Positions 32,096 through 42,785 are shown, numbered from the stretch's first letter. The stretch: DNA of 64,000 bases from Heterocephalus glaber (GCF_000247695.1 NW_004624781.1:6363169-6427168); one strand, 5' to 3'. A program made the numbers and translations. The notes: generated by a model not told the origin, from the sequence alone.

Positions 32096-32300
32096 GAGGT
32101 GAGAAGGAGACAGAAAAGAGAAATAGAGAAAAGAGAGAGCAGAAAGGATGATAGGGGGAGGGGAGAAGGGACGCTGGAAAGAGGTGGATCAGAGAAAAAG
32201 GAATCCAAAGGAGAGCCAAAGAGAGAGACAGGAAAAAGAGCGCGCGCGCGCGTGAAGCAGGGTCTGAAAGGACCAAAGAGGGAGACGGGAGGAAGAAGGG
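32096..32300 (+). promoter_or_regulatory. Purine-rich promoter-flank tract with alternating CG run
   Basis: About 200 bp consisting very largely of A and G on the + strand, interrupted by cgcgcgcgcgcg at 32241-32252. Such tracts can form H-DNA or R-loops, and the CG run is Z-DNA-prone. It lies just 5' of the GC-rich exon candidate. Confidence 0.55.
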
Positions 32301-33560
32301 GTGGGGGGCAGGAGGGCGGGAGCGGCGCGCGGGGAGGAGGGCGGCTCGGCGGAGGGAGGGGCCGAGCTCGGGGTGGGGGTGGCTCGCGGCGGCGCCGGCT
32401 CCAGCAGCTCCGGCTCACGCACTCGCCCGCCGCCCGCTGCCCGGCTCCAGCTGCTCGTGGCTCCTGCGCCCGGCCCGGCGATCGCGGCGGCTCGGGCTCA
32501 GGAGGACCAGATCGCGCGACCAGCTGGCGAGCCCTGGGAGGGCCGCCGGAGCAGGTAGGTGGTTGGGTGGGGTCCGCCTGGACGCGGAGCTCCGGAGCGC
32601 CGGCGACGCCAGGAGGCGGTGGTGTGGGTCCCAGGGCTGGGGAGGGGGCTCTGCAGCCCCGAGACTAACTTTCCACCTGCTCCGTGGGTCCCCGGCGGCG
32701 CAGCCAGCTGGGTTCCGGGCTGCGGAAGCCGAGTTTGGCGCAGAGAGGCGTTGAATGGTGGGGGGTCCGGGCGGCGCGCGGAGCATCCCGGCGTGGGCAG
32801 GCATGCGCTCTCCGGCCGCAATCAGGACGCAGCGTCCGCGGCGCCTCCACGTGCGGGGGAGACCCGAGAGCGGCGGCCGGCGCGGGTGTCCCGGGGAGAG
32901 CGCCCAGCCCGGGAAGCCGGGGACTCCTGCGCCCAAGCCTCCGGGGTGCGCGGGGACACGTGCGGGTCCGAGCCCTGGCCGAGTGCGTCTCGCGCCACTG
33001 ATCCCCGGCCGGTCCACGCGCGCTTAGCTTCGAGGAGTCGCGCAGCAGAGTGCATTCCCCTTGTATGTGGGGAGTCCAGGACGTCAGGCAGCCCACTGGG
33101 TGGCCTGGTTCTTCTCACACAGCTCTTGCCCTCGCCGGCGACCCCAGCTCCCGAAGTTAAAAGAGAAGCGAGTCACTCCCCGTGCGCTCCAGGATCCGGG
33201 CTCGAAGTTCCTAACTTCTCGCCCCGCCGTGGGCGGCCGTGGTGGATGTGGAGAATGAATGGTCGAGGGGCCCCGTGGAGCTGTCCAGCGCAGCCGCCCT
33301 CCTCCAGGACTTGGCTTATTTTTCTACTTTATTAGAAATACACGATTTAAAAATAGGAGAATCGTGCCTCGCGGGCGTGGATGTTTGCGGGGTGGGACGG
33401 AGCCATCGCCGTAGAGACCCGGGTGCGCGGAGCCCGGTGCCACCAGCTTCTCCCGGCCTGGGCTCCCGGGCTCCATCCCGCGGCGGCCGCGTCTCGCTCA
33501 GTCCCTCTGGCCCGCTCCGCGAGGCTGGCAGACTCCGTCCCTGTTGGTCAGGCTCTCGAG
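32230..33560. promoter_or_regulatory. CpG island (probable promoter)
   Basis: CpG is very frequent here and rare elsewhere. GC boxes of the gggcgg type occur near 32314 and 32338. There is no TATA box near the proposed exon. The island continues into the first intron to about 33.6 kb, with a small AT-rich interruption at 33310-33362. Direction is set only by the splice donor at 32554, so bidirectional activity is possible. Confidence 0.85.
32255..32554 (+). other. Candidate noncoding first exon (5' UTR) with splice donor
   Basis: GC-rich sequence with no ATG from about 32150 to past the donor. It ends ccgccggagcag, followed by gtaggt, a strong match to the donor consensus. The lack of ATG in a 300-bp GC-rich exon fits a 5' UTR; the coding start would be in a later exon outside the window. 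The transcription start is unknown, so the left end is arbitrary. A second donor-like site (gcgag then gtgaga) after 32098 may mark an alternative upstream exon. The parent gene could not be recognised. Confidence 0.5.
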
Positions 33561-34940
33561 AAAAATCTGTCAGAGTGGCTTGGCTTCAGGCTCCCTTCTG
33601 GAGAGGATGGAACAGGGCTGTCCTGCTTTGGGGGCGCTTTGGGGTCTGGGCAAGGGGACTGTTACCCGAGCATCAGCTCTCCTCCAGCGCTCTGACGGGG
33701 AAACACGGGTTAAGGTATTGGCCAGGTGGCGGCGCACGACGGCCAGCGGGGCTCCCTGAGCTTGCCCGGGCGCTGATCTGCGCTCCCCGAGCCCAGAAAC
33801 CCAAGCCAGCCGAGAAGGGGAGCCCTCTGCCTCGTAGCCCTCTAGATTGAGTACTGCCCGGGAGATTCTCGTGCCAGATTTAGCGCAGTGGGGGCTCAAG
33901 CCGGGGGCTTTGCGCAGAGGGTCACCGCGACCTCGCCCCTGCAGGCTGGGCATGGTGCCCAGGACATTGAACCTACCACCCACTGCGCTTTGGCGGAATT
34001 TTCCTGGTGGGCAGCACGCACCAGCGCTCTCTTTGCTCGAATGTTGTTTAAGCCGTTAGAAATATGAAGTCTTTACAACTGCGGTACAGGCTTCTCCCTC
34101 CCATTCCACGGATACCCAGATGGGGGCCCCGGGAAGTGGGAGGACTCGCTCAGAGCTGGCTAAGGGAGGAAGAGAAGGCCAGCTAGGTCTCCCGGCTCCC
34201 AGATCAGGGCCCTTTCCAGCACTCCACGCTGACTTTACCACTTTCTCAACAACAGGCAGCCGTGCCCTGTCAGGCTGCTGCAGACCAAGCCAGGCTGGAG
34301 GGCTGGGAGGGTGAGGCTGGAGGGAGGACTGGCTTCTGGGTCCTCTTTCTGAATCTGTGCCCTGCACACTCAAGAATGACCCTTGGTTGCAGACCTAGCC
34401 TGTGCCTGAGCTGGCATCCTGGGTAAGTGGAACCCACAGCCTGGCCCACTCCATAGTGTGGAGCCGGCAGGGAAGGAGCAGCCATCTAGCAGCCAGACTC
34501 GAAGAGGGGGTTTCTCAGATGCCAGAGCTCCTGGAGGGCCAGGTGAGGGGTAGTCGAGAAAGGAGGGTTTGGATCTGAGCCTTGGGTAGATTTACAAGTG
34601 CAGGAATGGGCCCTAGGGCTTGAAAACTGGAGGGAGGGAGGAAAGCTGAAAGACTGGCTAAGCAGCTGGACAAAGGGCATCAGGGTCAAGGCCAATGAGA
34701 ACTCAAGCTGAGAACCCTGCCTGGGCATCCTCTGTTTCTGCTCCAGGGTGGGCACTTGCCCCGGAAGTCAGCTCCTGTGAGCCTGAGGGTTGTGGCACCA
34801 GCTGGAAATAATCTGGCGTTTGCTTCTTTTTCCGTTTCTCCTTGTCCCCCAGGGTTTCGATCATTTCTTTGCCTCTTCCCAACCATAGCTGAGGACCTGG
34901 ATATTGAAGGTGTTTGGGCTTCCTACGGGCAGGGCATTTA
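33560..34940. other. Presumed first intron, repeat-poor
   Basis: Unique DNA with declining CpG. No exon or repeat recognised. Confidence 0.5.
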
Positions 34941-35060
34941 CTAGGGAGATTTTGTCTCCTGATAGTTCTGGAACTGCTGCTCTGTACCGACCCCTTTGTG
35001 GGCCCTGGGGACATAGCCGCGAATCAGACTCCAAGAGTCCCGAGTCTCATGGTGGTCATG
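34941..35060 (-). mobile_element. Possible L2 3' end remnant
   Basis: Weak match (ctctgtaccgacccctttgt, gccctggggacatagccgcg). Confidence 0.3.
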
Positions 35061-35568
35061 GGAGGCTCTGTGCTTCATAGGCTTGCTGTCTAGCTGTAGG
35101 GTATCTGCAGAGCTGCCCGAGGGGGACAGTCCAGCAAAGACAGCGACAGCCCCCAGCTTCCCTCGAGGGGCTCAAAGCTCCGAGGTAGAAGACGGGCAGC
35201 TGCTGGCAATGAGCTTTGGAGATTCTGTGGGCTTCTGGCCCCACCCCCAGCTCCTGGTTACCATTGATGACCTTAGCTGTGCACTGGAGAACTGCTCTGC
35301 AGAGCTTCCTCCAGTTAGCATGCAGCAGGAGGGAGCCAGTGAGTGTTGGCAACAGTGATCTTTCCAGGTATCCATAGAGACAGGTGCCAGGTAACCATGT
35401 GCCTCTTAAATTCCAGCATCTGTAGCTGCTCGGTAGCTCTGGAGCCCCATTGTACAGATGGATAAATGGAGCCCTAAATGCAGCAAGAGGGGCCTAGCCC
35501 TTATAGATTCTAGGGATTCCTGATGTCCGGTTCAAGTTAAAATGATACTCTCTGCCTGTTATGTAGAC
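35061..35568. other. Unique stretch
   Basis: No gene or repeat recognised. Confidence 0.45.
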
Positions 35569-35735
35569 CAGTAGTTCTTGAATGTCAGCGGGTAGGGCCT
35601 GTGAAAACAGATTACTGATCTCCAACCTCAGAGTTCCTAATTCAGGCTTTCTAAAGTGGGCCTAGTGCTCTGCCTTTCCCAAGAGTTCTCAGATGCTGCT
35701 GCTGCAGGTCTGGGACTGTGCTTTGAGAACCAGTG
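35569..35735. mobile_element. MER5-like nonautonomous hAT element
   Basis: Ends cagtagttcttgaa and ttgagaaccagtg are inverted repeats matching the MER5/Charlie terminal pattern. The interior (gattactgatctccaacctc, aattcaggctttctaaagtg) fits MER5. Flanking 8-mers do not match, so it is old. Confidence 0.75.
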
Positions 35736-36210
35736 TGGTGGAATGGGGGAAGCTGGCTGTTTCCCTAAAACTCTGCAAAGGGGAGAGCCTCCGGGTCAGG
35801 TTTGCAATGTAGCTGCAGGAATTCTGGGACTTGGTGGTATACAATCCCCTCCCCCTCCCCCCAGGTGGCCATAGAATTAAAAGAATATTTTATCTTCATC
35901 AGTGTACATACAGAGAGAATATATTGCAGTATAATTAGGGAATATATAGGCGTCCTGTGTTGGATGTAGTCTGTGTGCCCTGTGGCTCGGTGGGGGTTTG
36001 TTACAGCAGTGTCATAATTGAAAAGGTGCCATCCGCTCTGAGGACCCCTCAGGAAATTTTCATGGCATGGATGGTCATTGTCCAAAGAGCCACGTCTTCA
36101 TTTAAAAGGAGGGAAGTCCGAGAGGTGGCTTCTCTTGCTCATGGGACCAGCCAGGTTTCATCTGACAGACACCAGGCAGTGTATTCTTAGGGGACAGGGA
36201 AAAAAAATTG
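35736..36210. other. Unique stretch
   Basis: No gene or repeat recognised. A c-rich run lies near 35848-35863. Confidence 0.45.
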
Positions 36211-36700
36211 AACAGCTGATGTGAGCAGAGAGCATATAGAAAGCCTGCATCACAAGTTTACAGATGTGTTCGTGGTGGATTTCAAAATGTTTTGCAACAT
36301 TTTGTCTGTCTGTCTTGCCTGCATTTCTGATGTAAAGCTGTATCTCAGCAGGAGCAAGAGAGTTTGTTTCAACTTCACTTATCGAATAAATCTAACTGTA
36401 CAGTTTATCCTCAATATATTAATTAGCCCCCAAAGAAAAGAATCATAAAAGAGTTGTTCTCAGGGCTGGGGATTTAGCTCAGTGGTTTCACTGACTGCTG
36501 CGCAAGCGCAAGGACCCGAGTTCGATCCCTGGTACCAAAAAAAAAAAAAAAAAAAAAGAGTTGTTCTCCTACATGCTGGCATTTTTCATCAGGATTCTAT
36601 TTATTGATTATTTTACAGTTGAGAAGGAGCAAAAAAAAAAATCCATGTTTTTATAGCAAATAAAGCGGCTGCCTTAATTATGCAGGCTCAACATGTCTAT
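36211..36700. promoter_or_regulatory. Candidate conserved noncoding block split by a recent ID
   Basis: AT-rich, high-complexity sequence (caaaatgttttgcaacattt, cttatcgaataaatctaac, caatatattaattagccccc, tatttattgattatttt). A young ID sits in the middle. Enhancer role is inferred. Confidence 0.35.
36462..36557 (+). mobile_element. ID SINE, recent
   Basis: Nearly consensus ID with about 20 A. Target duplication aagagttgttctc on both sides (upstream copy ends 36461, downstream copy ends 36568). Confidence 0.97.
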
Positions 36701-37540
36701 TGTGAAGCAGGAAGTTGGAATTCAGCCTGACTCTCAAGCATTTGGGTGAGGTCTAATTGAGAAAGACATTTCAAAGAACAAATATTTAGGAATGAGGAGT
36801 TTCTGCTGATGGTCTCTCCGGCTGAGCACAAGTGCCTTGCTTTTAGCTTGATCCTCAGAGGTGGCAGCAGACAATGCCAGAGGACCCGGTCAGCGATGTT
36901 GAGATCACAGTCCAAGTATGAGGGAACAGGTCCCATGTAACCGGTGAGGAAGAGGAGACTCAATTAATGAAATGCAGATCGAACATTGATTGGACACCCA
37001 ACCTCAGGATAGGCATAATGAGGGCAGGGAATAGGACTTGTTACATATTGTCCATAATGGTTAGCTCATGTATCTGTAGTGATGAGAGCCCTTGACTGGA
37101 GTGGGTATCAGTGCTGCAAGCCTCAGAAAACCTGAACTCTACTACTGGCTGAAACAATAAGGAACTTAGTATCTCTCTTACCAACAGGTGCGGGCTCTTT
37201 CTGTGTCAAGGTTCTTTCTTTCAGTGGTTCAAGAGCATCATCCAAGACTCAGGTGCTTTTCATCTTTCCTGTTCTCAAGGTCACAAGATGGCTGCCACAG
37301 TTCCAGCTGTTTCGTTCTCAGTATCTTGTGTGCAGGCAGTAAAGGCAGGAGGGGAACCTTTCCCAGAAATTCCTGAGCAGACTTCCTCAAGTCTTCTTAG
37401 CTGGAAATGGGGAATCACATGTCATGCTTAAACTAACCACAGGCAAGAGAAGGAGGTTATCATAATCATCTTGGTTGGGCCTCAGAGAGGAACTAAAGTA
37501 GGATGCTTTTAGAAAGGAGGAAAGAACAATCAATAGTTCT
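36701..37540. other. Unique stretch
   Basis: No gene or repeat recognised. Confidence 0.45.
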
Positions 37541-37544
37541 GGCT

Positions 37545-37830
37545 GTAGATTTCAAGACCTGGGTTTGAATTCTCTATTCTTTTTCAACCATATGCCCTTG
37601 GGCATAGTATTTCACCTTTTGTGCCTCAGTTTACTCATGTATACAATGGAATTTATTGGGAAGATGATTTTTTTTTTTTTTTTTTGGTATCGGATTGAAC
37701 TAGGGACCTTGCGCTTGCAAGGCAGGCAGTGGAACCACTGAGCTAAATCCCCAGCCCTGGGAAGATGAATCTAAATGAGCTCAAAATAGTATTTGATTGG
37801 TACAAGAGAGGTAGAAGATTATTTAAAGAT
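37545..37830 (+). mobile_element. MIR interrupted by ID
   Basis: Forward MIR: tcaagacctgggtttgaatt, cttgggcatagtatttcacc, gtgcctcagtttactcatgt, continuing after the ID. Confidence 0.85.
37668..37757 (-). mobile_element. ID SINE in MIR
   Basis: Perfect target duplication tgggaagatga at 37657-37667 and 37758-37768. Confidence 0.97.
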
Positions 37831-37859
37831 TGGACAGTGGACATCAAAGAATTTATAAC

Positions 37860-38035
37860 CTCATGCAGGAGATATGTGACCATCAACTAGAGAGCAGAGA
37901 CAAAGTAAATAATTAGGACCCTCAGACCAATCGTCGTAGGAGGAGTAGTGTCCATGGGAGCCGAAGTAGTTAGGGAAGGCTTCCTGGAGGAGGTGGTTCG
38001 CTGTGCGTACGGAGCTCCCAGGAAGTATGGGTGGG
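37860..38035 (-). mobile_element. L2-like remnant
   Basis: Contains gttagggaaggcttcctgga and ggaggtgg, the reverse L2 signature. Confidence 0.5.
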
Positions 38036-39078
38036 TTCTCAGCTCCTTCTGCCCACCACATCATACTTCCTCTTGCTCTTCTTTTCTCAGTGGAAACTTT
38101 TGGCTAAAATAAGATCTTGTCTCTGCAATCATAGCAGCTTTGATAGTGTAAATATGGTCGGCTCTGACCAGCAGGGCTCTGGAAGGCAGCCCTGGAGCCC
38201 TGGATTTCGGTCCCTGGTGCCTTACCAGCTGTCTGAGCAGGTTGCAGCTGCTGGGCGAATGCTGTCCTGGGCAGTGGTGTTTGGTCGCCTGGCTTCCATC
38301 CTGAGGTCTACACACTTAGAATGAGATCCAGTGTCTTCCGGGCTCTCAAGCCTTCTCTCACTGTCTTCCCCAAGCTCGGGCTCAGAAGCTTAGCAGACTC
38401 CCAGCCCTGCTCCCACTATTGGAGGACCAGATGCCCCTTTGTCTCCATTATGTTTCTTGGCTATGTCTCCTTGCTGCCATGAAAATTCCCCTTTGTCTGG
38501 GTTCTTTCCACCTTGCTAGGCTCCTCCCTGTCTGTCCCCCGGGGGCACGGTGCATGTCTGCGCATGGGACATGCGTGTCCCAAGCCGCCTGTAGGCCACT
38601 GTCAAGGGGACAAGTGTGGGAATTCTAGCGTAGAGGTGGCCGTGGGGCCAGAGCCCCTGTTGTTCTCTGTCATCTTCCATCTCCTTTGCTTCTGGGGCAT
38701 CCCAAAGCATGATATGTATCGGCTCACTGCCGTACATTTTTCTCTCATAGAACTCACTGGGTGAAGCCCAGTCTTCCTGTGCACACTGCTGTCTCCTCAA
38801 TCTGCCCACATCCCTGTCCCCATCCTGCCGCTGGACTCCCCACCATGGTTGAACCCAAACTCATCCTTTCCTTGGAGACCTGTGGTAGAGCCACATCCAC
38901 ACTAGTGCTACCAGTGCCTGCAGCTGTCCCCAGGTATCTGTAACCATGATCGCCACACACAGGGTCCTCACTTCACACCGTGCTGGTGTCATGGTGCACC
39001 ATTGTCTTTCTGATTGAGCTCGAAGGAGGGGTCGGGTGGGTCCTTCTTGTACCGTGTGTGTGCATGTGTGTGTTGTTG
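38036..39078. other. Unique stretch
   Basis: No exon supported; frames on both strands (38419-38960) lack recognisable domains. Confidence 0.45.
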
Positions 39079-39125
39079 GGATTGAACCGAGGGTACCACA
39101 CATGCTAGGCAGTTCAGTGTGCAGC
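39079..39125 (-). mobile_element. dID-like fragment after TG-rich run
   Basis: Short: ttgggattgaaccgagggta...gctaggcagttcag. Confidence 0.5.
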
Positions 39126-39231
39126 CATTGAATTAATAAATCACAAGAATAGAATATTTACCTGAGAAATCATCCTTTCCACCTTAACTTCAACTGGGGG
39201 AAGGGAATAAAACTAACAAATGTGTCTTTTT

Positions 39232-39292
39232 AAAAAATTAATTTTATTGGTACATTTTAGGTATACAACATAATGAAAAAACGAGCATTTAC
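39232..39292 (-). mobile_element. L1 3'-end fragment
   Basis: attggtacattttaggtata here matches cattggtacattctaggtat at the 3' end of the L1 at 12638-14320, so it is a very short 5'-truncated copy of the same lineage. Confidence 0.7.
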
Positions 39293-39379
39293 TTTTTTTT
39301 TTTTGGTACCAGGAATTGAACTCGGGTACTTTTGCTTGTGAGGCAAGCGGTGGAACCACTGAGCTAAATCCCCGGCCCA
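39293..39379 (-). mobile_element. ID SINE
   Basis: Reverse ID with an 11-T run. No clear target duplication. Confidence 0.92.
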
Positions 39380-40140
39380 AGTGTATGTATGTTGGGGACT
39401 ACTTTCAGAGATTTTTGGGCACTGTTTTAACTCACCTTATAAGAGACCTGTGAAGTCAGATGAGCATACCAGGCGGTGTGCAGAGCTCTCTCCACCAGCA
39501 GGGGGCGGTAGGAGCAGTGCCTGTTCTTAGCGTTTATCTCCCGCTTGTTGCTGACAGTCTCCCCTCCCCAGGTGCTCCTTCCTCTAATTTCTTTTCCTTG
39601 TGTCTCACTGTTTCACTGTGTCCCCAGGACTGACTTTGGGATAATTCAGGAAACTTCTAGATTCTCACGGTGGACTCTGAACTTCCTGGGGGAGCAGCTA
39701 AGTCCTGATACTTGATGCGGAAGAGGGGTGAATGGGGAGGACTGAATAAAGGTCCCGAGATCTCAGAAGGCTTTGGATGACAGAGACAGGCGACCCCCTT
39801 CCTTCCCTGGAGGGAGGACGGGCGGGAGCAGTAACTGGCTGCCACTGTCAGGGTTTCACAGTTTGGGACACTCTTGGAGTGTGTTTGTTTCCTGACTTGT
39901 GACCTACAACTTTGTAAAGTAGATTATCACCCTCAGAAGCAGGTCTTAGGTGATTCAGGGGCCTTGCACCAGGTCACCCCAGCCCTGGTGCCTGAGGGAA
40001 GCTGGCCCTGGGGGTCGCAGAGGAGGTGGCTGGCCTGGTGCCTCTGGGATCTACCTGGCCTCAAGCAAACATTGTTTCAACCCCATCCTGGCCTGGGACC
40101 TGCCCTCCCCTGCCTGCCGGGCATGCTGTGTCATCCAAAC
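39380..40140. other. Unique stretch
   Basis: Includes a ctccaccagcagggggcggt word (39490-39509) that resembles a strong CTCF core. No gene recognised. Confidence 0.45.
39490..39510 (+). promoter_or_regulatory. CTCF-like motif
   Basis: ccaccagcagggggcggta fits the CTCF core CCASYAGRKGGC closely (ccaccagcagggggc), in forward orientation. Occupancy is unknown. Confidence 0.6.
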
Positions 40141-40144
40141 TTAA

Positions 40145-40335
40145 AATAATACAATAAATAAAAACACCCTGCAGAAGGTGAGCAGTAATCTACATATGCA
40201 AATAAATGGCATGTCAGTCCCTATGAATATTAATTTGGAAAGGGAGTCTGAGGCCCTAAAATACAACGATTTGGCATTTTGCAGCTCCTCTGGCTTGGAT
40301 AATCATGGCCTTTATTTTAAGGCTGCCCTGCGCCC
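40145..40335. promoter_or_regulatory. Candidate conserved noncoding block with octamer
   Basis: Repeat-free. Words acaataaataaaaacaccc, acatatgcaaataaatggca (octamer atgcaaat at 40196-40203) and gaatattaatttgg. Inferred enhancer. Confidence 0.4.
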
Positions 40336-41119
40336 AGCTGCTTCCTTTCCAAGGCTCTCTGGGTTCCCAGGTGCATGGTGTCCCAGGTTGGTGGCCCAGA
40401 GGCCCAGGGGTGTGGTGACCACTTCCCTGGGGCTGCCCTCACCCTGCCCCCTGCCTGGCTGGGCACAGGCCTTAGCTCCTCTCAGATCCCAGCGTAAGTA
40501 GAGTCTCCAGGGCTTCAGGCTCTTGTGTTGTCCCGGAGCCTGGAAGGCGGGAGAGGGACATAGCTGCAGGGTCTGGGCCAGTGAGTAGAGGGGTAAGTAG
40601 AGGGGGACCAGGAGAGGGTGGGTGACTCACCCAGCATGACTCTGAGCTGATGGCAGGAAGTGAGAACGCTTATTCATTCTTTGCTCTGAAAAGCACATTT
40701 CTTTTTGTGTGTGTGTGTGTAGGAGCCAGTGGGCAGGGTGGCATTTAAAGTTTGTATACTTTTGGGGAAAGAGTCATCCTTCTATTATGAACATTCACCC
40801 AGAGACAGGTGGCAACTAAAAAATCTAGCCTTCTGTCCCATTTGGGTTGAAAAGAGAGATCTTCTTCCCCCACATTTCCAAATTAGATTCTGCATAGAGG
40901 AGAGTTACTTTGGGTTTGCATCCCGGAGAACCCCTAGCCAGAGCTGCAGCAGGATGGGGATGGAAGAACTGGGCGGCTGAGGAAGCCACAGGAGGTTAAA
41001 GACTAGAGAGGTCACCACGGGGCAGAGGTAGGAAGTGACAGCTATTTCTCTGTCACACTTTGTGTGGGGAAGGCTTTGCTGGAGCAAGACCGAGGAGCTC
41101 TTGTTTTGTTTTTGGTTTT
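40336..41119. other. Unique stretch
   Basis: Short (tg)6 at 40706-40720. No gene or repeat otherwise. Confidence 0.45.
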
Positions 41120-41259
41120 TTGAAGACAGGATCTGGCTATGTAGTTCAAACTGGCCTTGAGCTCATTATATAGCCCAGGCTGGCTTCAAACTCTTGGCGA
41201 TCCTCCTGCCTCAGCCTCCTGAGTGCTGGGATTACAGGTGTGCACCATCATGCCCGGCT
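41120..41259 (-). mobile_element. B1 SINE
   Basis: Reverse B1 with internal duplication, ending gcaccatcatgcccggct. Confidence 0.93.
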
Positions 41260-41293
41260 ATCAGAGGGGCCTCACCAGGTACAGTTAAGTCTT

Positions 41294-41360
41294 GGGCTGG
41301 GGCGTGGCTCAGTGGAGAAGCATTTGCCTAGCGTTGCCAAGAAAAAAGCAAATAAAAAAA
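41294..41360 (+). mobile_element. ID-like SINE, box B half deleted
   Basis: gggctggggcgtggctcagt...gcatttgcctagcg then an A-rich tail. The region with box B is missing. Confidence 0.65.
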
Positions 41361-41599
41361 GCAAAGCCAGGTCTTTAGGTCTCCCTTGCTCTTTGCCCCT
41401 GTGTCTGGGTCACCGTTGGGCCTGTTGGATGAGGGTCAGTGACTGCTGGATGTGAGCCCCACCCCTCACCACTGCTTTGGGAAGGTGAAATCAGGGCGCA
41501 CAGTGGCTGTTCCATGGGCACAGCATTGGTGTCGGGTGCACAGAATTCTTTCTTTCCCAGACAAACCCCTTTGGCGGGCTGCACTGGTCGGAGTGGGCG

Positions 41600-41730
41600 T
41601 GTGTCCATCCATGTTTGGTGTTTGGGCATGTGTTTGTGTATTTGTCTACTTTTATGCATGTGTCTGTTTCTGAGTGTGGTGTGTAGGCATGTGTGTGTGT
41701 GTGTGTGTGCACACGCGTGTGCAGTGCAGA
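41600..41730. repeat. TG-rich tract with (tg)n core
   Basis: gtgtgtgtgtgtgtgtgcac at about 41692-41712 inside a longer g/t-rich stretch. Confidence 0.85.
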
Positions 41731-41924
41731 CCCAGTGTGACCAGAGGATCTCAGCAGGATGGGGAAGCGTCACAGTGCAGAACGCCCAGACCTGGTCACC
41801 CCTTCACCTCCTGTCACCTCCGACCAAACCTCGGGGGTCCCTGTACCCTCCCTGAGTGCCCTCTGTCCGCTTTCCTCAACCTCCCTCTGGAGGCACTGGG
41901 CGTGGAGGCTGCTGAGTGGCAGCC

Positions 41925-42060
41925 CCGGCCCATTTGCATTTGTGTTTGCATATCATTTGCATCGTCTTTATAGGCCCAGCTTTCAGTTCTGCAGTTTTCA
42001 AGGTAAAATGTAGTTGCTCTCTTTGAAGGTCATTATATTGAGGATATTTTTTTTTTTCTT
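41925..42060. promoter_or_regulatory. Cluster of three POU octamer-like sites
   Basis: atttgcat at 41932-41939, gtttgcat at 41944-41951 and atttgcat at 41955-41962, spaced 12 and 11 bp. They are followed by high-complexity AT-rich DNA (agttgctctctttgaaggtc, cattatattgaggata). Confidence 0.5.
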
Positions 42061-42535
42061 TTTCTTTTATTCTTTCTGGTGCAGAGCTCACTCCCACAGT
42101 TGGGCTGCTGGGGCCGGGTGGAAGCCCCAGAAGCCTCTGATTTCCCCTTAGCCCTCTTCCGCATCCACTTCGCCTCCCCGGACCTCCAGTGTAGGGGACA
42201 CTGTGATGGTCGCTGAGCAGAGGGCCTGGCTCATGGGTAGAGGCCCAGGGACTGGGACAGCAGGGAACGATTTTCTCAGCTACGGTAATGGCTCCGCTCA
42301 GGTTCCTGGCCAGGGACAAGCAGTGTCCAGCCTGGGTCTGTCGCCTGCTTCTCGGCCCCCTCTGACCTCTCTGTCCAGGGAAAAGGAAGGACACCTGGGA
42401 CCTTCAGCCCCTCTACCTGTCCCTGGCGGGGCTGGCCTTGAGGGAGACAAAGGAGACAGACAAGCACCTTCTGCATAATTAGTGATGTTTCTGAAGCCAC
42501 ACGGGACACCTAAAGGCCACACCGGTCTTCCTCCC
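42061..42535. other. Unique stretch
   Basis: No gene or repeat recognised. Confidence 0.45.
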
Positions 42536-42539
42536 GACC

Positions 42540-42785
42540 ACGTGCCCTCTTTAGACTGCATTGAGTCCTGGCTCTGCTGCTTACTAGCTGCATGTGTGAC
42601 AAGTGGGTTCACCTGTTTAGCGCCCCTCCCCTCATCTGTCAAAAGGAAATGCTAATAACCTAATATTAATAAAGATACCTAGAGCTGTGAAGATCAAATG
42701 AACCATGCAGGTAAAGGGCTTAGCTTGGTGCCTGGAATACAGAAAAGACTCAGCAGATGTCGGCATTGCCAGTCCCCACTGGGCT
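42540..42785 (+). mobile_element. MIR
   Basis: Nearly full forward MIR: gagtcctggctctgctgctt, actagctgcatgtgtgacaa, catctgtcaaaaggaaatgc, gtaaagggcttagcttggtg. Confidence 0.9.

Noticed and set aside
31940..32668. 242-residue + strand open frame through the CpG island
   Set aside because: Arg/Gly/Glu-rich translation caused by purine-rich and GC-rich DNA. It crosses the splice donor at 32554 and has no domain.
32559..33335. 258-residue + strand open frame, plus many overlapping frames on both strands
   Set aside because: Stop-poor because of GC richness. Overlapping frames are equally long on both strands, and the region lies downstream of a clear donor, so it is most likely intron.
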